From positions 1 through 30,277 of IMG/VR virus record IMGVR_UViG_3300046170_000178: DNA of 30,277 nt; one strand, 5' to 3'. This DNA comes from a virus. Below are positions 17,471 to 24,765 of this stretch, in pieces (the first letter of the stretch is position 1; the number at the start of each line of letters is the position of its first letter). A program made the position numbers and the translations under genes. The notes under the pieces are model-generated. The model was not told where the DNA came from. It saw only the letters and a list, made by a program, of their open reading frames with translations, and ran no database searches.

Positions 17471-20400
17471 ATGGCAGAATTACCACTAGACCAAGCCGTT
17501 CCAAGGTTTAAGGCTAACGAGGACAGATTAGACACGTTTGTTAATTCAGCGACAGGTTATACAACATCTGGTGGCACATCAGTACAATCTATACAGCAAT
17601 TTCTTGCGAGTATTGGCAGTAATGGCATTGACTTTGTTGATAATGCTAAAGCCCGATTTGGCACAGGTAATTACCTAGAAATATATCATAGTGGTTCAGG
17701 TAGTTTTATACGAGATACAGGCACAGGCGACTTAACAATTGATGGCAGTGCAATAAGTATACAGACGGCTAGTGCAGAGCGTGTAAGCGTATCGGCATCA
17801 GGCATAGACGTTACTGGAACTGTTGAGTTTGATGGACTATCAGGTACAGGCACAGTTACAATTACAGACATTGCCGACGAAGATAATATGGCATCAAATA
17901 GTGCCACAAAACTAGCTACACAGCAGTCAATCAAAGCATATGTAGACGCGCAGGTAGGTACAGCAGATACCTTATCAGAGGTACTAGGGCTTGGTAATAC
18001 TACAGGCAGTAATAACATAGAAGTTACAACAGCACAGAAAGTACAGTTTAGAGATAGTGCTATTTATATAAATTCTAGTGCAGATGGACAATTAGATTTA
18101 GTGGCTGATACAGAGATACAAATAGCGGCCACAACAGTAGATGTGAATGGCGTATTAGATGTATCTGGAAATATAGTTGTTGGCGGCACAGTAGATAGTC
18201 GTGACTTAGCGACAGACGGCACAAAGCTTGATGGTATTGAAGCAGGTGCAACAGCAGACCAGACAGCCGCGCAAATCAAAACAGCGTATGAAAGTAACAG
18301 TAATACAAACGCATTTACAGATGCAGACCATACAAAATTAGACGGAATAGCTACAGGTGCAGATGTAACACTAGATGAAATATCGGCAGGTGCAAATGTG
18401 GCAATTTCCGCAGGTGGTGTTATTAGTGCAACTGCAAGTGGTGGTATTACAAATGTAGTAGACGACACGTCACCAGAGTTAGGTGGAGACTTAACGCTTA
18501 ATTCACACGATATTATAGGCACAGGTAATATAGATGTAACAGGTAATATAGAGGCAAGTGGTAATATATCTTTACCAGACAATAGTGAAATAAGAGTTGG
18601 TACGGGTAACGATTTAAAAATATCACATAATGCCACAAATAGTATTATCACAAATAGTACAGGTTTTCTCGATATAAGGTCAGATACAGTACACATTGAT
18701 AATGCCGCAAACAATGAGAAAATGGCACAGTTTACTGCTAATGGTTCTGTTGATTTATATTATGACAACGCTAAGAAACTTGAGACAACATCTGTTGGTA
18801 TAGATGTAACAGGTACAGTTGTTGCTGATAAAATGTTTGTTGAAGGTACAGCTGATTCAAGGCAATGGGAAGCAGGTTCTGCAGGACAGAAGCTAGCTAT
18901 ATACGCCTATGATAACAGTACATTCTATCACAGATTAGAAACAGGTAATGCTACTAATTACCAGTGGGGTACTTATGATAACATTCCAATTAACACTATT
19001 ACTAATAACACTATTAAGACAACTCTATTAGGTAATGGTAATTTTGGCGTAGGGACTTCAAATCCGACTTCACTTTTACATTTAGCGTCACCAGCACCTT
19101 ACATCACTTTCGAAGATACTGATAACAATCAAGATTGGCAAATACAGGCAACTGCGTGGTTTGCTATACGTGACCAAACTGCAAACGCAGAGCGTATGCG
19201 TATTGATAGCTCAGGTCGCGTGGGCATAGGAACTACGTCACCATCTGTAAAGCTACAAACAACTGTTGCAAACTCCTCTACAGAGGCAATAAGAATTACT
19301 AACGATACAGATGCAGTCAGAACGCATATGTATCCTGCGGAGATACAAGCGCATAATTCTAATTTAACGTTAAATGCTAATGATGGTGGTTTTGCAACTG
19401 TTATTAAAGCAGCAGGCGCAGAACGTATGCGTATTAATAGTACGGGTATAGATGTAACAGGTGCTATAGATGTTGCTACATCAGGTGCTTCTAATTCATC
19501 TAAGGGCCTTGCTATTGCTACTAGCGGTACTAACTTTGAAAGCGATGGCGGTATAATAAGTATAGACCATGCGGCAAGTGGTGCTGTTACAGGCGGTTAT
19601 TTTAGTAAGTACAGTGCAGGTGGTACATTACGTCATTCGATTAAAGGTGATGGTAAAGGTTACTTTGCAGGTGGATTAGATGTAACAGGTGCTATCACTG
19701 GTGATGCATTAACTGTAGCTACAACGGCGTCTAATGGTGTTACAATAAATGCGCACGATAATGCAACTACAACATATCCTCTTAAGGTATCCAATGCGGC
19801 AGGTTCAGGTAATCTTGAACTTGGTACATATGGTATAAACAACAACATTGATTTAAAACTACAAAGAGGTGGTAGTACAAAACTTACTGTTAATGCCTCT
19901 GGTATAGATGTAACAGGTGACTTAATAGTATCAAGTACAATAGAAGTTGGTTCACTAACTCCTAACCAAGATGGTGCAATCGAAGTTGGTGTAATAGCAT
20001 TAGGCACACCTGCTATAGCATCTACAACAAGTAGCACAGGACTAATGAACCATATCATCTTTGATAATCCAAATGGTGTTGTTGGTAAAATAAACACAAA
20101 TAACTCAGCAACTAGCTATCTTACAAGCTCAGACTATAGATTAAAAACTGATGTACAAGCAATGTCAGGCTCTATTGATAGGCTTAAAGCACTAAGACCC
20201 GTCAACTTTGAATGGGTTGTTGATGGCACGAGAGTAGATGGTTTCTTAGCACATGAAGCACAAGAAGTAGTGCCAGAAGCAGTTGATGGCGAAAAAGATG
20301 CAATGCGTGACCAACAGTATGTTGAAAGCGAAGCAACAGGTGACATATATACCCCTGCTGTTGAGGCTACATATGAAACAATACAAGTTGAGCTAACACC

Positions 20401-20806
20401 TGCTGTTGAGGCCGTTTATGAAACAGTGACAGTAGAGATAAGCCCTGCTGTTGAAGCTACATATGACGATGATGGCAATGAACTTACACCTGCTGTTGAA
20501 GCAATTACGGAGGAACAGGAACAACTTGTTACTCCTGCTGTTGACGCAACCTATGAGGAGCAACAACAAGAGCTAACCCCTGCTATTGATGAGATTATAC
20601 ATAGCGCAGATGTTGTAGAGCCAGATACACTTGAAGAAGGTCAGCGTTGGCGCGAAACAACAGAGAAGGTTATGGCAACACGTCAAGTTCCAGATTACCA
20701 AGGCATCGACCAAAGTAAGATTGTGCCTTTACTTACATCTGCATTGCAAGACGCTATTGCTAAGATTGAAGCACTAGAAACACGACTAGAGGCACTAGAG
20801 GCATAA
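17471..20806 (+). CDS. Tail fibre with C-terminal S74 self-cleaving chaperone
   Basis: The 1111-residue product is a trimeric fibre. It has marine-phage-type modules (KLDGIEAGATADQTAAQIKT, then ADHTKLDGIATGADV) near residues 250-305 and at least five GIDVTG-type repeats spread over residues 110-820. The C-terminal intramolecular chaperone starts at SSDYRLKTDVQAM. Ser887 is the expected self-cleavage site, giving a mature fibre of about 886 residues and releasing about 225. The chaperone holds six 15-residue repeats (from residue 961) and ends in a coiled coil (IEALETRLEALEA). AGGAG at 17459-17463 overlaps the upstream stop. The protein probably decides host range with gpJ. Confidence 0.85.
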   Translation: MAELPLDQAVPRFKANEDRLDTFVNSATGYTTSGGTSVQSIQQFLASIGSNGIDFVDNAKARFGTGNYLEIYHSGSGSFIRDTGTGDLTIDGSAISIQTASAERVSVSASGIDVTGTVEFDGLSGTGTVTITDIADEDNMASNSATKLATQQSIKAYVDAQVGTADTLSEVLGLGNTTGSNNIEVTTAQKVQFRDSAIYINSSADGQLDLVADTEIQIAATTVDVNGVLDVSGNIVVGGTVDSRDLATDGTKLDGIEAGATADQTAAQIKTAYESNSNTNAFTDADHTKLDGIATGADVTLDEISAGANVAISAGGVISATASGGITNVVDDTSPELGGDLTLNSHDIIGTGNIDVTGNIEASGNISLPDNSEIRVGTGNDLKISHNATNSIITNSTGFLDIRSDTVHIDNAANNEKMAQFTANGSVDLYYDNAKKLETTSVGIDVTGTVVADKMFVEGTADSRQWEAGSAGQKLAIYAYDNSTFYHRLETGNATNYQWGTYDNIPINTITNNTIKTTLLGNGNFGVGTSNPTSLLHLASPAPYITFEDTDNNQDWQIQATAWFAIRDQTANAERMRIDSSGRVGIGTTSPSVKLQTTVANSSTEAIRITNDTDAVRTHMYPAEIQAHNSNLTLNANDGGFATVIKAAGAERMRINSTGIDVTGAIDVATSGASNSSKGLAIATSGTNFESDGGIISIDHAASGAVTGGYFSKYSAGGTLRHSIKGDGKGYFAGGLDVTGAITGDALTVATTASNGVTINAHDNATTTYPLKVSNAAGSGNLELGTYGINNNIDLKLQRGGSTKLTVNASGIDVTGDLIVSSTIEVGSLTPNQDGAIEVGVIALGTPAIASTTSSTGLMNHIIFDNPNGVVGKINTNNSATSYLTSSDYRLKTDVQAMSGSIDRLKALRPVNFEWVVDGTRVDGFLAHEAQEVVPEAVDGEKDAMRDQQYVESEATGDIYTPAVEATYETIQVELTPAVEAVYETVTVEISPAVEATYDDDGNELTPAVEAITEEQEQLVTPAVDATYEEQQQELTPAIDEIIHSADVVEPDTLEEGQRWRETTEKVMATRQVPDYQGIDQSKIVPLLTSALQDAIAKIEALETRLEALEA
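20351..20620 (+). repeat. Six 45-bp repeats encoding 15-residue TPAVEA units
   Basis: Units start at 20351, 20396, 20441, 20486, 20531 and 20576. Each begins ACN-CCT-GCT-GTT-GA or a close variant (AGC in the third, ATT in the sixth) and encodes (T/S)PA(V/I)(E/D)A followed by an acidic strand-like stretch. The first two differ by few residues, the last is the most diverged. They lie inside the S74 chaperone domain. Confidence 0.85.
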
Positions 20807-20812
20807 TGATCT

Positions 20813-20850
20813 TATGTAGTAGTAAAGGTAGTATGTAGTAGTAAAGGTAG
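20813..20850 (+). repeat. Perfect 19-bp tandem repeat TATGTAGTAGTAAAGGTAG
   Basis: Two identical copies occupy 20813-20831 and 20832-20850, in the gap between the fibre gene and the next gene. The AAAGGTAGG made by the second copy and its flank could serve as ribosome binding site for the ATG at 20857. A near copy with one mismatch lies at the right edge of the window (30260-30277). Confidence 0.85.
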
Positions 20851-20856
20851 GACTAA

Positions 20857-21273
20857 ATGATTGATATTACATTTTTTACGAAGAAGTGGAAAGAAGTTGA
20901 CGGACATAAGCTAGTCAATGGTTGGGAAATTGTAAAGCCTAATGGCGATAAACAATATGTTGGCGATCAATTTGACTTTGCAGTCACAGCAATGTATTTA
21001 TTAAACAACAACAGTATAAAAAAGACATTGTTTTCGTTATTGACCAGACGTTGCAGTTTATACTCAGTTAGAATTGGCGGAGCCAAGCATATAGTAGTGA
21101 AAAGTCAGGGGCGTTTCATAGATTTAAAACTACGTAAGTGGGTTAATCGTTGTTACTTAGAGTGCAATGACCCTATTTATATATTTAGATTTAGACTTCC
21201 TATACCTTATATAGCGTATAAGTTGTTACTAGGTCGCTACGAGCGGTGGTCATTATGGAACAAAATCTCATAA
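20857..21273 (+). CDS. Unknown protein at head of lysis cassette
   Basis: I do not recognise this 138-residue protein. It is basic, with many Lys and Arg, and its C-terminal third is rich in aromatic and hydrophobic residues (YIFRFRLPIPYIAYKLLLGR), which might be membrane-associated but has no clear spanning helix. It starts after the 19-bp repeats and overlaps the next, membrane-protein gene by 19 bases. Its place in front of the holin genes suggests a link to lysis or to the fibre, but this is only position. Confidence 0.65.
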   Translation: MIDITFFTKKWKEVDGHKLVNGWEIVKPNGDKQYVGDQFDFAVTAMYLLNNNSIKKTLFSLLTRRCSLYSVRIGGAKHIVVKSQGRFIDLKLRKWVNRCYLECNDPIYIFRFRLPIPYIAYKLLLGRYERWSLWNKIS

Positions 21274-21506
21274 ACGTATTATTAGGCGGCTTAAGCGTTA
21301 TTATAGGCGCAGTTATATCGTCGATTTACAACAGTGTAAAAGAACTAGAACGAACTGATAAAGACATTAATGAAAAGCTATCAGCCATAGAGGTTGCTGT
21401 TGCAGGTAATTACGTAAAGCGTGATGAATTTATAAACACAATAGAAAGATTATTTACTAAGTTAGATAGCATTGACCAAAAGTTAGATGCAAAGGCTGAT
21501 AAATGA
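21255..21506 (+). CDS. Small membrane protein with coiled coil (holin or antiholin-like)
   Basis: The product (83 residues from ATG 21255; GTG 21246 would add three) has one N-terminal membrane helix (about residues 4-24, LINVLLGGLSVIIGAVISSI) and then a charged coiled coil with AVAGNYVKRDEF and a LDSIDQKLDAKADK ending. I recall this layout, including the NYVxRDEF block, from a common small phage protein next to lysis genes. It may be a second holin, an antiholin, or a spanin-like connector; the sequence does not decide. The stop overlaps the holin start (ATGA). Confidence 0.65.
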   Translation: MEQNLINVLLGGLSVIIGAVISSIYNSVKELERTDKDINEKLSAIEVAVAGNYVKRDEFINTIERLFTKLDSIDQKLDAKADK

Positions 21507-21919
21507 GCTTGGGAATTACAGAACTCATAGCAGGAATATTTAAACCTGCTACGGAACTAATAGACAACTTACATACGTCTAAGGAAGAAAAGCTTGAGCA
21601 GAAGCGACTATTACTTGAAGTGCAAGGTCGAGCGATGGACAGGGTGCATGAGTACAATACAGAGTTGCTTATGGGACAGGCCAAAATCGTAAACAGCGAA
21701 GCAAGCTCAGAGCATTGGCTTACAGCTAATTGGCGGCCATTAGTTATGCTTACATTTACGGGATTAGTTGTAGCACGTTTCTTAGGATTTGAGGCTGAAG
21801 GCATGACAGAAAAAGAATATCAAAGTTTGTGGAACTTAATCACGTTAGGTGTAGGCGGTTACATTGGCGGTAGATCAGTAGAAAAAGCTATCAAAACCTA
21901 CAAAGGTACAGGCGAGTAA
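21503..21919 (+). CDS. Holin, 3TM type as in gene transfer agents
   Basis: The 138-residue product starts with an amphipathic helical region, then has SEHWLTANWRPLVMLTFTGL and a C-terminal GVGGYIGGRSVEKAIK. The Trp-x-x-x-Asn-Trp-Arg-Pro block followed by membrane helices is the hallmark of the holin family described for gene transfer agent release. It would form pores in the inner membrane at the end of infection and let the endolysin out. The stop overlaps the endolysin ATG (TAATG). Confidence 0.8.
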   Translation: MSLGITELIAGIFKPATELIDNLHTSKEEKLEQKRLLLEVQGRAMDRVHEYNTELLMGQAKIVNSEASSEHWLTANWRPLVMLTFTGLVVARFLGFEAEGMTEKEYQSLWNLITLGVGGYIGGRSVEKAIKTYKGTGE

Positions 21920-22332
21920 TGCCATTTAGATTTAGCAAAAGTAGTAGCAATCGCCTGCTAGGTGTTGACCCCGACATATTTAGAGTAGCTAGACTAGCTA
22001 TACAGGTAACTAAGATTGACTTTGGTATACCTTTACATGGTGGCTTGCGTACACAAGCAGAGCAATATGAACTATTCACAGCAGGTTTAAGTAAATGTGA
22101 TGGCTATGAGAAAATCAGTTCGCACCAGACAGGCGAGGCGTTAGATGTATATGCCTACGTTGATGGTAAAGCCTCTTGGCAGGAAGAACATTTAGCAATG
22201 GTTGCAACAGCTATGCTACAATCAGCAAGTCAGTTAGGTATTGGATTACAATGGGGTGGGCTATGGAAGTCATTTATAGATATGCCACACTTCCAGTTAC
22301 AAAAAAAGAGGCCGCAATTAAGCGACCTCTAA
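21919..22332 (+). CDS. Endolysin, M15 (VanY-like) peptidoglycan peptidase
   Basis: The 137-residue product is a zinc L-alanyl-D-glutamate or D,D-peptidase that cuts the peptide stems of the wall. The motif S68-H69-x6-D76 (SSHQTGEALDV) and His124 in DMPHFQL supply the three zinc ligands, and GLRTQAEQYELF (residues 42-53) is the usual substrate-side block. No signal peptide is seen, so release depends on the upstream holin. Length is normal for single-domain phage enzymes of this family, with no separate cell-wall binding domain. Confidence 0.85.
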   Translation: MPFRFSKSSSNRLLGVDPDIFRVARLAIQVTKIDFGIPLHGGLRTQAEQYELFTAGLSKCDGYEKISSHQTGEALDVYAYVDGKASWQEEHLAMVATAMLQSASQLGIGLQWGGLWKSFIDMPHFQLQKKRPQLSDL

Positions 22333-22401
22333 AACAAACACAAGGAAAGGGGATAAAACAACCTTGTTCCTTTTGTTACCATAGAAAGTTAAGAGAAGCA
22401 A

Positions 22402-23583
22402 ATGGGTAAAACAAATTCAAGTAAAATAAATTGGTTAGACTTAAAAGAATATTGTATTAATCAACGCGAGTTAGAAGTAATTACTGCGCGTGCAGTTGAT
22501 GATACAGTTGACGATACAGCCGCGAAATTTGGTTTATCTGTTAGAGCTATACATTCAATATCAAGTTCAGTTAAAGCTAGAGCCGCACGCAGAGGCCATG
22601 CACCAGAGCATGACATGACTGCGACTGCGCCCGATGGCTTTCAGGTTAAAGGTGTAAGCACTTATTATAATGCAAACGGACAGCCAACAGGTCAATGGGT
22701 AAAAACTATCGGCGATAAACAGCGACAACATGAAATTATGTTATTAGCTATTGAAGAAACGCATAAAAACTATAAGCCATTCAAGCCAAGCCCTAAAGTA
22801 AAGCACACTGATAAAGACTTACTATCATTGATTACGATTACCGACTTCCACTTGGGTATGTATGCTTGGGAAGCAGAAACAGGTGACGATTGGGACGTAA
22901 ATATAAGTAAACGTGTATTTCTCAACGCAATATCAGATATGATAGAAGCCTCACCTAAAGCTGATACAGGCGTGCTTTGTCAATTAGGTGACTTTCTACA
23001 TTTTGATGGCATAACGGCTATTACGCCGATGTCAGGGCATATTCTTGATGCTGATACGCGCTATAGTAAGCTTGTTGAGCTAACAATAGAGATAATGACA
23101 CAAGCTGTCCACATGATGCTTAAAAAGTTTGGCAAGGTTGTAGTGGTACAAGCAGAAGGCAACCACGATATGTCAGGTTCAATTTGGCTTAGAAAGCATA
23201 TAAAATATGTATTTAGTCAAGACGATAGAGTAGAAGTAATTGACAACGAATTTCCTTACTACGCTTATTTACATGGTGAGATATTATTGGGCTTCCATCA
23301 TGGACATAAGAAACGAATGGCACAACTGCCAAAGCTATTTGCGAGTGAGCCACGTTTTAGAAAGCTATGGGGAAAAGCAACACAGGCTTACATTCACACT
23401 GGCCATATGCACCACGAGCGCACAGTTGAAGATGCAGGAGCAATAGTCGAGCAACACCCAACATTATCAGCCAGAGATGCCTATGCGGCTAGAGGCGGTT
23501 GGGTATCAGCAAGAGGTGCTAAAGTGATTACATATCATTCTAAACTTGGCGAGGTACACCGAACAACCGTTCGGCCACGTTAG
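22402..23583 (+). CDS. Phage metallophosphoesterase with N-terminal HTH region
   Basis: The 393-residue product has all calcineurin-like phosphoesterase motifs: D148-x-H150 (TDFHLG), G196-D197 (LGDFLH), G253-N-H-D256, H300-G-H302 and G334-H335-x-H337. These hold two metal ions. The N-terminal 65 residues look like a helix-turn-helix of sigma-factor or LuxR type (DDTAAKFGLSVRAIHSISSS) followed by KARAARRGHAPEHDM, an arrangement I recall from other phage members. The substrate is unknown; DNA-end processing or cyclic-nucleotide hydrolysis are options. The gene is the last of the rightward late block and its end overlaps the convergent leftward gene by 44 bases. Confidence 0.8.
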   Translation: MGKTNSSKINWLDLKEYCINQRELEVITARAVDDTVDDTAAKFGLSVRAIHSISSSVKARAARRGHAPEHDMTATAPDGFQVKGVSTYYNANGQPTGQWVKTIGDKQRQHEIMLLAIEETHKNYKPFKPSPKVKHTDKDLLSLITITDFHLGMYAWEAETGDDWDVNISKRVFLNAISDMIEASPKADTGVLCQLGDFLHFDGITAITPMSGHILDADTRYSKLVELTIEIMTQAVHMMLKKFGKVVVVQAEGNHDMSGSIWLRKHIKYVFSQDDRVEVIDNEFPYYAYLHGEILLGFHHGHKKRMAQLPKLFASEPRFRKLWGKATQAYIHTGHMHHERTVEDAGAIVEQHPTLSARDAYAARGGWVSARGAKVITYHSKLGEVHRTTVRPR

Positions 23584-23842
23584 CCGCTTGCTTATAGTTT
23601 ACTTCGTGCTTCTCACAGATAGCATAAAACTCAGTTGCCTTATCAGCACCATACGTCGTGTATGACGACCAGTTTAATGTCTCAATGAAGTTAAATTTGT
23701 TAGTGTAGACATCACGTCTGAATAAATGGAAACTATACTTCAGACAGTCATCGTCCTCATGAACAAGCTCTTGGTTAAGAAAGTAGATGTCCATATATTC
23801 GTCAATGTTATCCCGCCAGTTCCATGTTTGTATAAAAGCCAT
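23540..23842 (-). CDS. Unknown 100-residue protein, leftward operon
   Basis: I do not recognise this acidic, aromatic-rich protein (IQTWNWRDNIDEYMDIYFLN at its start). The C-terminal part (KHEVNYKQAANVAERLFG) is helical. It is the last gene of a three-gene leftward operon, beginning right at the end of the HNH gene (23842 shared), and its 3' end overlaps the phosphoesterase gene on the other strand by 44 bases. A continuous frame, coupled start and an AGGAGATAGAC-like site upstream support a real gene. Confidence 0.7.
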   Translation of the reverse strand: MAFIQTWNWRDNIDEYMDIYFLNQELVHEDDDCLKYSFHLFRRDVYTNKFNFIETLNWSSYTTYGADKATEFYAICEKHEVNYKQAANVAERLFGVPRQV

Positions 23843-24249
23843 TAGTCTATCTCCTTTATGTTTGGTTTATAAGTATTGCCAAATCCTCTTGATTGTATCT
23901 TGCTACGACCTTGGATTTGTTTTTTCTCTTTGTTAGACTTCTTAGTCGTTTTTAGTAGCGAACGTAACTTTTTACGTGCTAGACTATCTGCTTTATCTTT
24001 CTTAATTGCACACTTAATGCAGGTCAATGAGATATTACGCAATTCGTGTTTTCCACCCATAGAGCGTTGATGTATGTGTTCCTCTCGTATATGCCTTGCC
24101 TTAAATACTAAAGGCTCTTTACAAGTCGCGCATTTACCATCTTGCTCTATCAATAGTTGACCAAACTGCATTTTAGTTAGTGGTTTAAATTTAACATAGT
24201 CGGGATGGTCAGACAGCCTCATAATCGCCTCTAATTGCTTTGCTAACAT
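23842..24249 (-). CDS. HNH endonuclease-like protein
   Basis: The 135-residue product has a zinc-bound HNH fold: C40-x2-C43 (CATCKEPL) and C77-x2-C80 (CIKC) frame the ExH block around E57-H58 and N72 (EEHIHQRSMGGKHELRN). The C-terminal tail is strongly basic (LKTTKKSNKEKKQIQGRSKI) and ends near SRGFGN, a tail I recall from other phage HNH proteins. The residue after C80, usually His or Asn, is Ala, so activity needs checking. HNH proteins of phages act in packaging, as homing nucleases or as host-DNA nucleases. Starts inside the upstream 60-residue gene (41-base overlap). Confidence 0.75.
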   Translation of the reverse strand: MLAKQLEAIMRLSDHPDYVKFKPLTKMQFGQLLIEQDGKCATCKEPLVFKARHIREEHIHQRSMGGKHELRNISLTCIKCAIKKDKADSLARKKLRSLLKTTKKSNKEKKQIQGRSKIQSRGFGNTYKPNIKEID

Positions 24250-24391
24250 CAGCCTTTAATCTCTTAAGCCATTTATGTTGATCGCGTCTATCACGTCTTA
24301 CAACGGCGTCACGATATTTAAATCGAGTGTAGTAGTAATGGTTAGTATAAAAAGTTGTAGTTCCTTTTTTGTCTATACGTTGTTCTAACAT
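24209..24391 (-). CDS. Unknown 60-residue basic protein, first gene of leftward operon
   Basis: I do not recognise this short protein. It is rich in Arg, Lys and Tyr (FYTNHYYYTRFKYRDAVVRR, then DRRDQHKWLKRL), so nucleic-acid binding is plausible. The start is well supported: GAGAGGA (24397-24403 on the opposite strand) lies five bases before the ATG, and a leftward promoter candidate lies about 30-55 bases upstream. As the first gene opposite a Cro-like gene it takes the place where other phages have a repressor. Confidence 0.65.
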   Translation of the reverse strand: MLEQRIDKKGTTTFYTNHYYYTRFKYRDAVVRRDRRDQHKWLKRLKADVSKAIRGDYEAV

Positions 24392-24419
24392 TGTTATCCT
24401 CTCAAATAGTTATACATAC

Positions 24420-24447
24420 AAAATACATATTAATTATGTTAGGTCAA
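24420..24447 (-). promoter_or_regulatory. Candidate leftward early promoter
   Basis: On the minus strand TTGACC (plus-strand GGTCAA at 24442-24447) is followed after 16 bases by TATTTT (plus-strand AAAATA at 24420-24425). That is five and four matches to the consensus hexamers. The predicted transcript starts about 20 bases before the 60-residue gene. Confidence 0.5.
24425..24439. promoter_or_regulatory. Operator-like palindrome ACATA-N5-TATGT
   Basis: ACATA at 24425-24429 and TATGT at 24435-24439 are inverted copies spaced by five bases, between the -10 and -35 hexamers of the leftward promoter. Further copies of ACATA at 24414-24418 and TATGT at 24455-24459 flank it. It is a reasonable binding site for the Cro-like protein encoded next door, but in AT-rich DNA such words are common. 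Confidence 0.35.
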
Positions 24448-24490
24448 TGCATAATATGTAAATAAATTCCCATATTTAGGAAATTAATTC

Positions 24491-24518
24491 TTGCAATAGG
24501 TTTGATTATGGTTAATAT
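24491..24518 (+). promoter_or_regulatory. Candidate rightward early promoter
   Basis: TTGCAA at 24491-24496 and TAATAT at 24513-24518 are 16 bases apart, with four of six consensus matches each. A transcript would start near 24525, just before the ribosome binding site (AAAAGGA, 24536-24542) of the Cro-like gene. The region 24392-24549 holds no gene. Confidence 0.4.
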
Positions 24519-24549
24519 GATTATATTACAAACTCAAAAGGAACGTAGT

Positions 24550-24765
24550 ATGAAACTAACAATAACAAACATTATAGAAAGGTGCGGAGGTAGCAAGATC
24601 ATTGCAAGACAATGTGATGGACTGCAAGCTGATAGCATCAGAAAGTGGGTGGGCAATGGTATACCAGAGAAACACTGGACACCAATCTGCAAGCTACATG
24701 GCAAGCGTCTTAATGCTAATAAGTTACACGATCTAAACGAAAGCATAAGAAATGCTAAACAGTAA
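24550..24765 (+). CDS. Cro-like (YdaS-type) transcription regulator
   Basis: The 71-residue product from ATG 24550 has a helix-turn-helix in residues 14-40: GGSKIIARQCDGLQADSIRK followed by WVGNGIPEKHW. The GIPxxHW ending is typical of Cro/YdaS-type proteins. A start at 24502 (TTG) would add residues upstream of a good ribosome binding site (AAAAGGA at 24536-24542), so 24550 is preferred. It heads the rightward early operon and faces the leftward operon, where Cro proteins normally sit. It probably binds sites in 24392-24549 and switches early transcription. Confidence 0.8.
   Translation: MKLTITNIIERCGGSKIIARQCDGLQADSIRKWVGNGIPEKHWTPICKLHGKRLNANKLHDLNESIRNAKQ

Noticed and set aside
18064-18714. 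216-residue leftward open frame inside the fibre gene
   Set aside because: It is the reverse of repetitive Thr/Ala/Gly codons, with biased composition and no start context.
17471-20806. Diversity-generating retroelement acting on the fibre
   Set aside because: No reverse transcriptase gene or template/variable repeat pair is visible in the window.
22342-22378. Possible terminator after the endolysin (AAGGAA/TTCCTT or CAAGG/CCTTG stems)
   Set aside because: Stems are only five or six pairs with loops of 16 bases or more, and the T-rich part is interrupted. Not strong enough to list.
22176-22409. 77-residue open frame overlapping the endolysin and the phosphoesterase start
   Set aside because: It overlaps a clear endolysin in another frame for most of its length and resembles no protein.
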